Shown one piece after another: positions 9,501 to 15,923 of a stretch of 64,000 nucleotides of DNA. Where the stretch lies: contig NZ_LMSD01000042.1 in NCBI RefSeq assembly GCF_001428045.1, positions 378,385-442,384 of the forward strand, written 5' to 3'. The position numbers were made by a program, and so were the translations under genes. The notes beneath the pieces were generated by a model that did not search any database, was not told the DNA's origin, and saw nothing but the letters and a program-made list of their open reading frames with translations. The number at the start of each line of letters is the position of its first letter. Position 1 is the first letter of the stretch. Origin of the DNA: Paenibacillus sp. Soil750 (GTDB lineage Bacteria; Bacillota; Bacilli; Paenibacillales; NBRC-103111).

Positions 9501-9620
9501 TTCTAGCCCCTCCGCTCCTACCACTCTTCCTATTTCTCCAAGCTGTGCAACAGCCTTGTCATCGGGTCGAATTCCTTCATATGGAAATGTGGGATCGTAA
9601 AATATGATCGTTGTAAGCAT
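6501..9620 (-). CDS. Large cytoplasmic clan GH-A glycoside hydrolase (beta-galactosidase-like)
   Basis: This 1039-residue protein has no signal peptide, so it should act on imported oligosaccharides. A clan GH-A barrel occupies roughly residues 350-720. The acid/base Glu is in WDLINEPS (E499) and the nucleophile Glu in SLIQETG (E663). The first 230 residues form a separate domain with Rossmann-like elements. A beta-sandwich-like region follows, then a GATase-like stretch after the barrel (about 740-960), as seen in GH42-type enzymes. Substrate is unknown; beta-galactosidase, beta-mannosidase and beta-glucuronidase all remain possible. GGAGG precedes the ATG. It is divergent from a LacI-type gene that probably controls it. 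Confidence 0.8.
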   Translation of the reverse strand: MLTTIIFYDPTFPYEGIRPDDKAVAQLGEIGRVVGAEGLEAALQQGADNFIHLHGRYFPKSAWHAILTHARKGKGFVHLGSAPFRVPAYLGSEGWELEIEQTAYHQQLQIHEILSVDDAPIVSYTANAELPLLAGKENLFAIQPTVGFALHVTRTDDHPGQIGSSGPMDAHFTPLLKGISKEGREVAAPIVLLENTKGAFAGGRWIFANVVTDETFWGNGGASLVGELSAYTKRGVTEIWFKPNYACYDPGDRAALTVQLQTLANRTGTASENTSWTFHVQVSKDGATTPIWTTEFMMNASRELSFKKVNIPVDIEAGYYTAVCKAVANTGETRTFNQGFWGYDAELLREGTPISCDRDYFWKDGRPLPIVGMTYMTSDVARKFLFLPNVSVWDRDIAQMVKAGINLLRTGVWSAWRQIMFVDGHPYEEVLRSIDAFILTCKRHGIEVTFNFFSFTPELWEGVNPYLDPRSVEAQKRFISSVVSRHKETTNVHWDLINEPSMFNPSKPFAGPQSAHDAFEHEAYVAWLEERHGDIRKLQERWNMSPAELPSFASVRLLDPSEVNMSTTETVEKKGSPWLDYTLFTMDMHNRWAKELIATIRSINPAQLATVGQDEGLGAQRPSPFFYAEAVDYTTVHTWWLMDQLVWDGIFSKAPTKPSLIQETGIMYVETADGRAKRSEYELRNILERKYAYAFSTGGAGAVQWIWNINFYMNNINESHIGALRADGTEKPEADVSYDFGAFMGEIRDLFVGRKLEDVVAVFPYSNDFSTRKVAGDATAKLTRTLAYGMNVPFRGLSEYHLEVLTSDQPKLIIVPSAHNFSDAALEKLTTHVRENGGTLLFTGPLGLNEYWAPVARLTDIVGETVLGNIVREEAMVLDGEMVPVSFGGARIAELNKEVPLSDDGKWNSQHGVVRSYELGKGQLIWCPLPVELGERGDVLEKLYAYAMKSAGVDAELTWVKGGQLPGVYGRKLSFDSGSLFIFVSEFSVDTQIEVTDPATGLSYAFELEAERTVMFAVNSVGELLAVYRPEQVQVEVKQ

Positions 9621-9680
9621 GCTTCATCCTCCAAATCGATGTGTGGGTTCAATCGTCAATTCATATGCATTTTGTTATTT

Positions 9681-9695
9681 TTGTTAGGCTAACAA
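9681..9695. promoter_or_regulatory. Candidate LacI-family operator
   Basis: TTGTTAGGCTAACAA is a perfect odd palindrome about 60 bp upstream of the glycoside hydrolase start, in the divergent promoter region. LacI-family operators are typically palindromes of this size. The half-site TTGTTAG recurs at 9809-9815, nearer the repressor gene. Confidence 0.5.
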
Positions 9696-9864
9696 CTCGT
9701 AATTATGAACATAATTTACTCACTTTCTGAGTTGCGGTCAATCTTTTTTTGTATAACTCCATTATATAAACGCACATTGACAATATCCGCCTGATCAGGA
9801 ACAATAGATTTGTTAGGTTCGATTCGAAAAATTAACGTATGTATAACATTGAAGGATGTCACTC
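9696..9864. promoter_or_regulatory. Divergent control region with further dyads
   Basis: Besides the 9681 palindrome this gap holds AATTATG-AA-CATAATT, then ACTCA...TGAGT, and TTCGATTCGAA near 9820. These are candidate promoter or operator elements for the repressor gene and the hydrolase. No coding sequence was recognised. Confidence 0.4.
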
Positions 9865-10935
9865 ATGAGCCCAAAAGTTTCCATGCAGCAAATTGCTGAC
9901 CGACTAGGTATGTCCAAATATACGGTTTCTCAAGCACTATCTGGTAAATCAGGCGTCAGTGAAGAGAACCGTCTTCGTATTCAGGAGACTGCGAAAGCGA
10001 TGGGATATACCCTCAAGCAGAAGCACCCACAACGCACGCCAACTCATCATCAATCTATCAGCCATGTCATTGGAGATACACACGCCAAAACTGAAATCAC
10101 TCCCTATATCTTGGTGTGGATTCAGTCTACCTATTTAGAGGACAACCCTTTTTGGGGAAAGGTTCTCACCGGTATTGCCGCAGCCAGCAAAGAGTTGGGC
10201 TTTGAGCATCTCATCGTTCCTATCGCACCTCATCATCAACTGGGATTGCAAATGCCTTCCTATCTCGATCCGTCGCATTGCATAGGGCAGCTGCTAGCAG
10301 GCACCTTTCCTGCTCAGTCTGTTATTTCATTGAAACAGAGTGGGATTCCACTCGTCCTCATTGACCATCATGAACCGCTCATCGAAGTCGATTGTGTGCT
10401 CAATAATAATTTGGATGCTGGCAAAATGGCCTGTCAACGCCTGCTCTCCGCTGGCGCGAAGCGTGTTATTTTCATCGGAGATGATCAATTCGCCGTAAGC
10501 TTCAAAGAGCGATGGTGGGGCTGTCGCATGGCCCTCGAAGATATGGCTGGACCCGCTGAGCACTACCATTTGAAGAAATGGCAAATTGCCTATTCCGGTC
10601 CTCACATGCTTCACCAATTGGAGCGCAAAGTCGCGGCATTGACGCCGGAAACCATGCCCGATGGGTTTGTTTGCGCCAATGACCACCTCGCGCTAGCGTT
10701 GTTGCCGATCCTGAAGCGTCATGGCCTCGATGTGCCTAGTCAAGTTAAAGTCATCGGGTTGGACAATATTGAAGCAGCCGCTTATGCGACTCCTGCGCTA
10801 AGTACAATTGAGCTCGGGAAAGAAGCCCTTGGTATTCGAGCTGTAGAAACACTGCTGTACCGACTGCAGCATCAGGGGAGACAGGTGGAGAAAGTGGTGT
10901 TATCTTCTCGTTTTATTGCGCGGGATTCTGGTTAA
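9865..10935 (+). CDS. LacI-family transcriptional regulator
   Basis: This is a 356-residue DNA-binding regulator. The N-terminal LacI helix-turn-helix is clear (MQQIADRLGMSKYTVSQALS), followed by the hinge (RLRIQETAKAMGYTL). A periplasmic-binding-protein-like sugar-sensing domain follows, with a family-typical DGFVCANDHLALALLPILK block. The ATG at 9865 is preferred over 9856, because GAAGGA at 9851-9856 gives 8-nt spacing for 9865. It is divergent from the large glycoside hydrolase and most likely represses it until a sugar effector binds; the effector cannot be told from sequence. Confidence 0.9.
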   Translation: MSPKVSMQQIADRLGMSKYTVSQALSGKSGVSEENRLRIQETAKAMGYTLKQKHPQRTPTHHQSISHVIGDTHAKTEITPYILVWIQSTYLEDNPFWGKVLTGIAAASKELGFEHLIVPIAPHHQLGLQMPSYLDPSHCIGQLLAGTFPAQSVISLKQSGIPLVLIDHHEPLIEVDCVLNNNLDAGKMACQRLLSAGAKRVIFIGDDQFAVSFKERWWGCRMALEDMAGPAEHYHLKKWQIAYSGPHMLHQLERKVAALTPETMPDGFVCANDHLALALLPILKRHGLDVPSQVKVIGLDNIEAAAYATPALSTIELGKEALGIRAVETLLYRLQHQGRQVEKVVLSSRFIARDSG

Positions 10936-10939
10936 TTTA

Positions 10940-10987
10940 AGAACAGTGAATAAGCACGCCTAATAAGGCGTGCTTATTCACTGTTCT
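10940..10987. terminator. Long perfect hairpin after the LacI-type gene
   Basis: Two 21-nt arms (AGAACAGTGAATAAGC... and its exact complement) enclose a TAATAA loop, 4 nt after the stop codon. There is no strong T run, so it may terminate, stabilise the mRNA end, or do both. Confidence 0.65.
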
Positions 10988-11027
10988 GCGTTCTAGCATA
11001 AAGAAATCTAAAACTAACTAAGTTCGT

Positions 11028-11255
11028 TTAAACACTTGATGCGTAACTATCAAGTGATAATGGTTTTCTGCAATCCATACAGTAATCAATGCTTTGTAGC
11101 ATTCCTGAATATTCAACATTGTCTAGGGTAATTTTGTTCTCGTGGAGACAAACTTCCTGTAAGTGCTTGTTTAGTTCATCTTGTATCTTATATAACAAAG
11201 ATATTTCATCCGATATCGTTTGAATTTCGGTTTTCAATTGAGAGTAAGTTTTCAT
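11028..11255 (-). CDS. Small protein of unknown function with CxxC motif
   Basis: I do not recognise this 75-residue protein. The first 35 residues look helical and coiled-coil-like (KTEIQTISDEISLLYKIQDE). The second half has Cys and His residues (EVCLHEN, then YCMDCRKPL) that could form a small zinc site. A good ribosome site (AAGGAAGGGA on the coding strand) precedes the ATG at 11255, which supports a real gene. It is a single minus-strand unit between the LacI-type gene and a membrane protein; no function is inferred. Confidence 0.6.
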   Translation of the reverse strand: MKTYSQLKTEIQTISDEISLLYKIQDELNKHLQEVCLHENKITLDNVEYSGMLQSIDYCMDCRKPLSLDSYASSV

Positions 11256-11381
11256 AATTCAACATTCCCTTCCTTTATTAAGAATATTTATATTCTTTAT
11301 AACGCACATTCAATGAAAATGTTGGAGAATCTTGTAAATCGTTTCATGTAGATTTTTGTCGCCACCTGGAATTACACAAAT

Positions 11382-11430
11382 AAAGCGTACAGCACACTCA
11401 TCATGAACATGAGCAGCTATACGCTTTTTT
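11382..11430. terminator. Bidirectional hairpin terminator
   Basis: AAAGCGTA / TACGCTTT arms enclose a second inverted repeat (CTCAT...ATGAG). Both ends are A- or T-rich. It lies just after the stop of the 11439-11747 gene. Confidence 0.65.
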
Positions 11431-11438
11431 CCAACTAC

Positions 11439-11747
11439 CTATTTAGATAAATAACTTAACCCTATAGAAATGAGCATACCCGCAAGTGCAATCCAAAATA
11501 AATAAGAACGCCCGATGCGTTTCAGACTTTTATCTTGTCGATCCATAACGGATTTCTTTCGACTGCTGCTCGTCTGCGTTTCTCCCTCAAGTTCATTGGT
11601 CACCTGCGATTTCCAATTCACGAATTGAAAGCCAATCCCGCTAACGACAACAGCTACCATCATCAAAATTAAAGAACCCATAAATACCTTGTCCGCAATG
11701 GACGCCATGCTGCATTCGACCTCACTATCTGCCTGTAGTTTACTCAT
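11439..11747 (-). CDS. Small membrane protein of unknown function
   Basis: I do not recognise the family of this 102-residue protein. Two hydrophobic segments are visible: VFMGSLILMMVAVVVSGIGF (about 21-40) and YLFWIALAGMLISIGLSYL (about 82-100). Between them is a charged, Ser/Lys-rich stretch of about 40 residues. This predicts a two-pass membrane protein. It is followed by a hairpin terminator and stands apart from the peroxiredoxin operon upstream, which has its own terminator. Confidence 0.55.
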   Translation of the reverse strand: MSKLQADSEVECSMASIADKVFMGSLILMMVAVVVSGIGFQFVNWKSQVTNELEGETQTSSSRKKSVMDRQDKSLKRIGRSYLFWIALAGMLISIGLSYLSK

Positions 11748-11782
11748 TATACTTCAAATGGGGATACGAATACGAGTAGGGG

Positions 11783-11820
11783 AAAAAGCCCCAACCGACA
11801 AGATGTCGATTAGGGCTCTT
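11783..11820 (-). terminator. Terminator of the peroxide-reduction operon
   Basis: On the minus strand AGAGCCCTAATCGACA pairs imperfectly with TGTCGGTTGGGGCT, followed by TTTT. It lies 5 nt after the peroxiredoxin stop. Confidence 0.8.
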
Positions 11821-11824
11821 TGGT

Positions 11825-12394
11825 TTACAACGTGCGATCGCCTGGCTTCCAGTTCGCTGGGCACAGACCGCCAGCTTGCAGTGCTTGAAGTACACGAAGC
11901 GTCTCGTCAACCGAACGACCTACATTCATATCCGTAACCACTTGATAGCGTAGTACGCCATCCGGATCAATAATGAACAAGCCACGGTGAGCAGCACCTG
12001 TCTCATCATCTAGGACGCCATAGGCACGTGCTGTTTCTTTGGAGAAGTCACTGACCAATGGGAACTTCACAGGTCCAATACCGCTTTGATCGCGCGGTGT
12101 TTGTGTCCATGCACGATGCGTGTAGACACTGTCTACAGATGCACCTACGATGTCACAATCTAGGTCAAGGAACTGCTCGTAATGATCGCTGAATGCGGTA
12201 ATTTCCGTCGGGCACACGAATGTAAAATCGAAAGGCCAGAAGAAGAACACGAGCCATCTGCCGCGGTAATCCTCGAGCGAGATTTTTTCTTCAAGTGTTT
12301 CCATATTTTTCGTGGAGAGCAAGTTGAAGCTCGGGGCTGGCAGCCCTATTTTAGCAAAAGTAGCAGGTGATTGAACGGTTAGTTGTTGTGTCAT
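11825..12394 (-). CDS. ahpC: Typical 2-Cys peroxiredoxin (AhpC/Prx family)
   Basis: The peroxidase reduces H2O2, organic hydroperoxides and peroxynitrite in the cytoplasm. Of its 189 residues, the peroxidatic Cys61 is in DFTFVCPTEI and the resolving Cys178 in GGLCPANWKPG near the C-terminus, with the conserved Arg in the AHRG region. It is the third gene of an operon with a thioredoxin-reductase-like flavoprotein and a glutaredoxin-like protein, which are its likely electron donors. An AAAGGAGAT ribosome site precedes the ATG. The PerR-type boxes upstream of the operon imply induction by peroxide. Confidence 0.93.
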   Translation of the reverse strand: MTQQLTVQSPATFAKIGLPAPSFNLLSTKNMETLEEKISLEDYRGRWLVFFFWPFDFTFVCPTEITAFSDHYEQFLDLDCDIVGASVDSVYTHRAWTQTPRDQSGIGPVKFPLVSDFSKETARAYGVLDDETGAAHRGLFIIDPDGVLRYQVVTDMNVGRSVDETLRVLQALQAGGLCPANWKPGDRTL

Positions 12395-12424
12395 GATGTT
12401 ATCTCCTTTGGTTTATGGATTGGA

Positions 12425-12664
12425 TTAGCTAGCGATTTCGGCTAGTGCTTTTTTGAGTTTGGTGACGTTAAGACCAAGAATTTTGTGCTCACCGATGACA
12501 GTGACAGGCAAGGACATGAGGCCCATATCGTGCAGTTCTTGTCCGAATTGATCATTCAAATCGATGTTTCTTTCTTCAAAACCGACTTGCTGATCCGTTA
12601 AATATTTTTTCAGTTGGACACAATAAGGGCAGTTAGTACTGGAATATACGATTACATTAGACAT
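12425..12664 (-). CDS. Glutaredoxin-like redox carrier (CPYC)
   Basis: This 79-residue thioredoxin-fold protein has active-site residues C12 and C15 (NCPYC), and LPVTVIG supplies the usual cis-Pro. It lies 26 nt after the reductase gene and 30 nt before the peroxiredoxin. The context suggests it shuttles electrons from the flavoprotein to the peroxiredoxin, replacing the fused N-terminal domain of AhpF. A similar three-protein system is known in Clostridium pasteurianum (Cp34/Cp9/Cp20). NrdH-like function with ribonucleotide reductase is an alternative, but no nrd gene is nearby. Confidence 0.88.
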   Translation of the reverse strand: MSNVIVYSSTNCPYCVQLKKYLTDQQVGFEERNIDLNDQFGQELHDMGLMSLPVTVIGEHKILGLNVTKLKKALAEIAS

Positions 12665-12690
12665 AGTTGGTCATCTCCCAAAAGGTTAAA

Positions 12691-13614
12691 TTATTTGTAT
12701 TGCGGGATCAATTGAGCCCGTTTATTAATGAATTTATCGACCGCCATGGCGGCAATCGCACCATCTGCAGCGGCAACAACCGCTTGTTTCACAGGGGTTC
12801 GTCTAACTTCTCCTGCACCGAAAACACCCGCAACTGGCGACTGCATCGAGCTGTCTAAGATCATAAAACCATCCTCATCCAGAGGAACTTGATCCTGTAA
12901 GAAATCCGTACCTGGCTTACTGCCAGAAAGGAAAACGAAGACACCATCTACATCCAGCACTTCCTCGCCACCAGAGCTTGTACGAATTTTGAGACCTTGC
13001 ACTTGCTTATCGCCAAGAACCTCGAGCGGCTTCGTCTTATAAAGAATGTTCGTGCCTTTCAACTCTGGAACGTGGTGAACGCCTTGCAGCTCAGGTCGAG
13101 GCACGATGAAATGAATGGATTTCGTGAACTTGCTTAGCGCCTGGGCTTCTTCCAGCGCTTCTTCCGAATCCCCGATCACTGCGACCGTTTTCCCTTCGAA
13201 AAATGCACCATCACACGTCGCACACGTACTCACGCCGCGCCCCATCAGATTCTCCTCACCAGGCAGCATGCGGTTACGTCCCTTAGAACCCGTTGCAATG
13301 ATGATCGCCTTGCCTTCAAACATCCCATCAGCGGTAAACACATACTTCGTATCGCCTTCGACATCCACATCCGTAATCGTCGTTTGGATGAACTCAGCCC
13401 CGAAGCCTTTGGCTTGGTCGCGCATCGTATCCAGCAGATCCTTACCTGACAATTCGCCAATGACGCCGGGATAATTCGCAATTTTGTGCGTGATGGCTAA
13501 TGCTCCTGTATTCGGTGCTTTATCGATAACTAATGTTTTCAAATTCCCTCGTGCTGTATAAATCGCCGCAGAAGCTCCAGCGGGACCAGCTCCAACAATA
13601 ATGACATCATACAT
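12691..13614 (-). CDS. Thioredoxin-reductase-like flavoprotein
   Basis: This 307-residue pyridine-nucleotide disulfide oxidoreductase has an FAD motif (IIVGAGPAGASAA, residues 5-17), a redox-active C131-A-T-C134 pair in STCATCDGAFF, and a second dinucleotide site (VAVIGDSEEALEEAQ). The usual NADPH-type GGGDSA is altered to a GDSEEA form, so NADH or another donor should be considered. It has no AhpF N-terminal extension. It is first in the operon with the glutaredoxin-like and peroxiredoxin genes, and most likely feeds electrons to them. GGAAGGAG precedes the ATG. Confidence 0.9.
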   Translation of the reverse strand: MYDVIIVGAGPAGASAAIYTARGNLKTLVIDKAPNTGALAITHKIANYPGVIGELSGKDLLDTMRDQAKGFGAEFIQTTITDVDVEGDTKYVFTADGMFEGKAIIIATGSKGRNRMLPGEENLMGRGVSTCATCDGAFFEGKTVAVIGDSEEALEEAQALSKFTKSIHFIVPRPELQGVHHVPELKGTNILYKTKPLEVLGDKQVQGLKIRTSSGGEEVLDVDGVFVFLSGSKPGTDFLQDQVPLDEDGFMILDSSMQSPVAGVFGAGEVRRTPVKQAVVAAADGAIAAMAVDKFINKRAQLIPQYK

Positions 13615-13670
13615 CGGTGATGCACTCCTTCCATACAGCCTCTTTCATTTCATTGATAATCGATATCAGA

Positions 13671-13727
13671 TAATAATTATTATAAATAAAATAAAAATAA
13701 AGTCAACCTTATTTATAATAATTCTAA
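13671..13727 (-). promoter_or_regulatory. Peroxide-operon promoter bracketed by two PerR boxes
   Basis: On the minus strand, TTGACT (13701-13706) and TATAAT (13679-13684) are 16 bp apart. TAATAATTATTATAA (13671-13685) overlaps the -10, and TTATAATAATTCTAA (13713-13727) sits just upstream of the -35. Each differs from the PerR consensus TTATAATNATTATAA at one position. The placement predicts repression relieved by peroxide. Confidence 0.85.
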
Positions 13728-13753
13728 TTAATAATATTAATAGACAACAGAAG

Positions 13754-13802
13754 AAAAAAAGCTGCCTAACAAGCAGGGGGGCCCTACTCGTTAGGCAGCT
13801 TT
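13754..13802 (-). terminator. Terminator of the Gly/Tyr/Pro-rich gene
   Basis: AAAGCTGCCTAAC / GTTAGGCAGCTTT arms surround a GC-rich loop, with a seven-T run on the minus strand. Confidence 0.85.
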
Positions 13803-13820
13803 GATTTTAAATGCTGGAGA

Positions 13821-14246
13821 CTACAAATCATCCTCTTCCCTGATCACAGGGTACGTCGGGTATGGTGGATATTGCTGATAGTATGGTGGGTAGGGATAAG
13901 GATATGGATATGGGTACGGATAATATGGTGGGTAGTATGGTTGTGTCGCCGCACCATATAGTAATGGAGCCACTACCCAAGGTAGTACATTGTTAAAGCC
14001 TCCGCCATGGAAGTGGCCTGGGCCACCGGGAAAATGTCCAGGACCTCCTGGGAAATGGCCGGGTCCACCAGGGAAGTGACCTGGACCTCCAATGCCTCCA
14101 ATGCCTCCTGGGCCGTGGCCAATACCTCCAGGGCCTCCAATTCCGCCAGGTCCATGTCCTATACCGCCTCCTATACCGCCACCATGCCCTCCGAGCGGTG
14201 GACGAAATTCTTGATCTTCACGCTTCGTCATATCGGAATCACTCAC
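13821..14246 (-). CDS. Gly-rich / Tyr-Pro-rich low-complexity protein
   Basis: This 141-residue protein belongs to no family I can name. Residues 20-50 are Gly-rich (GGGIGGGIGHGPGG). A heptad GPGHFPG is repeated about four times (roughly 53-80). A short hydrophobic block follows (VLPWVVAPLLYGA), then a Tyr/Pro tail (PYYPPYYPYPYPYPYPYP). The end is acidic. Such composition suits a surface, coat or matrix protein, but this is inference. The GTG at 14246 gives MSDSDMTKR; the ATG at 14231 is an alternative. A strong terminator follows. Confidence 0.6.
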   Translation of the reverse strand: MSDSDMTKREDQEFRPPLGGHGGGIGGGIGHGPGGIGGPGGIGHGPGGIGGIGGPGHFPGGPGHFPGGPGHFPGGPGHFHGGGFNNVLPWVVAPLLYGAATQPYYPPYYPYPYPYPYPYPPYYQQYPPYPTYPVIREEDDL

Positions 14247-14328
14247 ATTCTCTGTATAGTTTGATTTTCTACTATACTGTATGTGTGCGATTGCCTACTC
14301 GGTGAACGAAAGCCCAAAAATGGGCGCA

Positions 14329-15300
14329 TTATTTGTTTTTGAGTGCTTCCTCTTGATCTGCCTTCGTTTTCTCATAATCACTTCTATAAGTATCAATAAT
14401 TGACCTATCGTATCCATTCGACGTTAACTTCGTTTCAGTGTCACTCATGATTTGCTCAAACTTTTTATCTGATGTTTCTCTGATGTACTCTCTAGCTTTT
14501 GCTTTTAAGCTCTCATCATGTGTTGCAAGATATTTAGCATACAAATCAAGCAACACGCCAGCTGCTTCTGACTGAAGCGCTGACATTCTTTCTTTTGCCT
14601 CAGCATTAATCGAAGCTTCAGATGGTTTTGTGATTCCGCCACCACCACCGCCTCCACCACCAATTATTGGCGGTGTTACAGGCTTCGTCTCTGGTTTCAC
14701 TTCAGGCAATTTCACCTCAGGCTTCTTCTCTTCCTTCGTAACCGCGGACACCGAGTACGTTTCCGGATCCCAGTTAATTGTTTTGCCAACAGATTCTGAG
14801 AAGAAACGAATAGGTACAAACAAACTACCATCAACAATATACCCAGGCAGTTCATCAGACGGGCTCTTCTTAACACCATCAAAAACATAATTAATTTTCT
14901 CTTTATATACCTTCAAATTACTTGGAGCCAACTTCGATTTATCGAACTTCTCCGTACTTTTCGAAAAAACCTGTGTATTTAATTTATATTCACTAATATT
15001 AATTTTATCTGTCGCCTTAGGCTCAGCAATCGTTACCGTGTATGTATTTGGATCCCAGTTGACAGCTTTATCCAGTGAGTAGGACACGAATCGAATGGGA
15101 ACATATGTAGTGCCTTCATAGATGAAACCCTGCTGACCCTCTGGCGGTGCATATTCCTTTCCGTCAAACGTAAAATGCATCGGAACCTGATACACATCCA
15201 CATCCATTGGTGCTTGTGCTGCTGATGCTTGCGCAGAAACTCCCATCATCACTGCTAGGGATAATCCTGTAATTGCTTTCATTCGTAGTCTTGCTTTCAC
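14329..15300 (-). CDS. Secreted protein with two copper-amine-oxidase-N-like domains
   Basis: This 323-residue protein has a signal peptide (LSLAVMMGVSAQASA). Two repeats of the Cu_amine_oxidN1 type follow: about 45-95 (FIYEGTTYVPIRF...VNWDP) and 135-185 (YIVDGSLFVPIRF...INWDP). A nine-Gly linker with KPEVKLPEVKPE upstream leads to a charged helical C-terminal domain of about 95 residues. This N1-type domain is common in Paenibacillus wall proteins and does not itself imply oxidase activity. The GTG at 15300 was chosen because AGAGGTG is 8 nt upstream. It is the last gene of a three-gene operon with two related membrane-anchored proteins. Function unknown. Confidence 0.8.
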   Translation of the reverse strand: MKARLRMKAITGLSLAVMMGVSAQASAAQAPMDVDVYQVPMHFTFDGKEYAPPEGQQGFIYEGTTYVPIRFVSYSLDKAVNWDPNTYTVTIAEPKATDKINISEYKLNTQVFSKSTEKFDKSKLAPSNLKVYKEKINYVFDGVKKSPSDELPGYIVDGSLFVPIRFFSESVGKTINWDPETYSVSAVTKEEKKPEVKLPEVKPETKPVTPPIIGGGGGGGGGITKPSEASINAEAKERMSALQSEAAGVLLDLYAKYLATHDESLKAKAREYIRETSDKKFEQIMSDTETKLTSNGYDRSIIDTYRSDYEKTKADQEEALKNK

Positions 15301-15323
15301 TTCCTGAACACCTCTTCTATGTA

Positions 15324-15887
15324 TTATTGGGAAGAAACCACTCTCTGTACTGCTGCGATTTCTGCCGATGTAAACTTCGTATACGCGATCTTCTTCAGTT
15401 CCGCCTTCTTCTCAGGTGTTAGTCCACCGCTGGCCATTTGCCTAAGCCTGTTGAGCTCTGATGCCGAGAAACGGCTCATCACGAACTTTACAGCCTCCTG
15501 CTTATTATCAAATTGAACAGCTTCCTTCTTCTCCGTTGCAGTCGAACTCTTCTGTTCATTTCCCGTTGTTGGCACTTGCCCCTTCACAGTATTGGCTGCG
15601 TTGACCTGTTCATTCGAGTTCTTAGAGATCACTTTCCCATTCGAATTATCTTCGCTAACAGACTTCGGATTCTCAGCACTCGGTGTAACAGCAGGAGGAA
15701 TTTCAATCGTATCTGCAATAGCGGACACATCCATGGAATTCAACCATTGCTGGCTTGACTCACTATCCACAACGAGTTGATTGGCTATTTTGTCTGCAAT
15801 CACATTCATCGCATAACTATACGCCGTATAACCGCCAACTCCTAGCATACCTAGCACAATGATCGTCAGTATGAGCCTTTTTCTCAT
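15324..15887 (-). CDS. Membrane-anchored protein, shorter paralogue
   Basis: This 187-residue protein has an N-terminal membrane helix (LILTIIVLGMLGVGGYTAY) and an external Ser/Thr/Asn-rich linker of about 80 residues. Its C-terminal helical domain includes SRFSASELNRLRQMASGGL. That domain matches the neighbour's KKLSASDLQLFAKMAGNGL, so the two are tandem paralogues. It lies 36 nt from the upstream gene and 23 nt from the downstream one, probably in one operon. I do not recognise the domain. The topology suggests a small domain displayed outside the membrane. Confidence 0.65.
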   Translation of the reverse strand: MRKRLILTIIVLGMLGVGGYTAYSYAMNVIADKIANQLVVDSESSQQWLNSMDVSAIADTIEIPPAVTPSAENPKSVSEDNSNGKVISKNSNEQVNAANTVKGQVPTTGNEQKSSTATEKKEAVQFDNKQEAVKFVMSRFSASELNRLRQMASGGLTPEKKAELKKIAYTKFTSAEIAAVQRVVSSQ

Positions 15888-15923
15888 CTCAACCCCCTAC
15901 TGTAGTTTGCATCTGTGATTACA

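Noticed and set aside
13973..14155. Repeats suggesting a CRISPR-like array
   Set aside because: The repeats are 21-bp in-frame codon repeats of the GPGHFPG protein, with no unique spacers.
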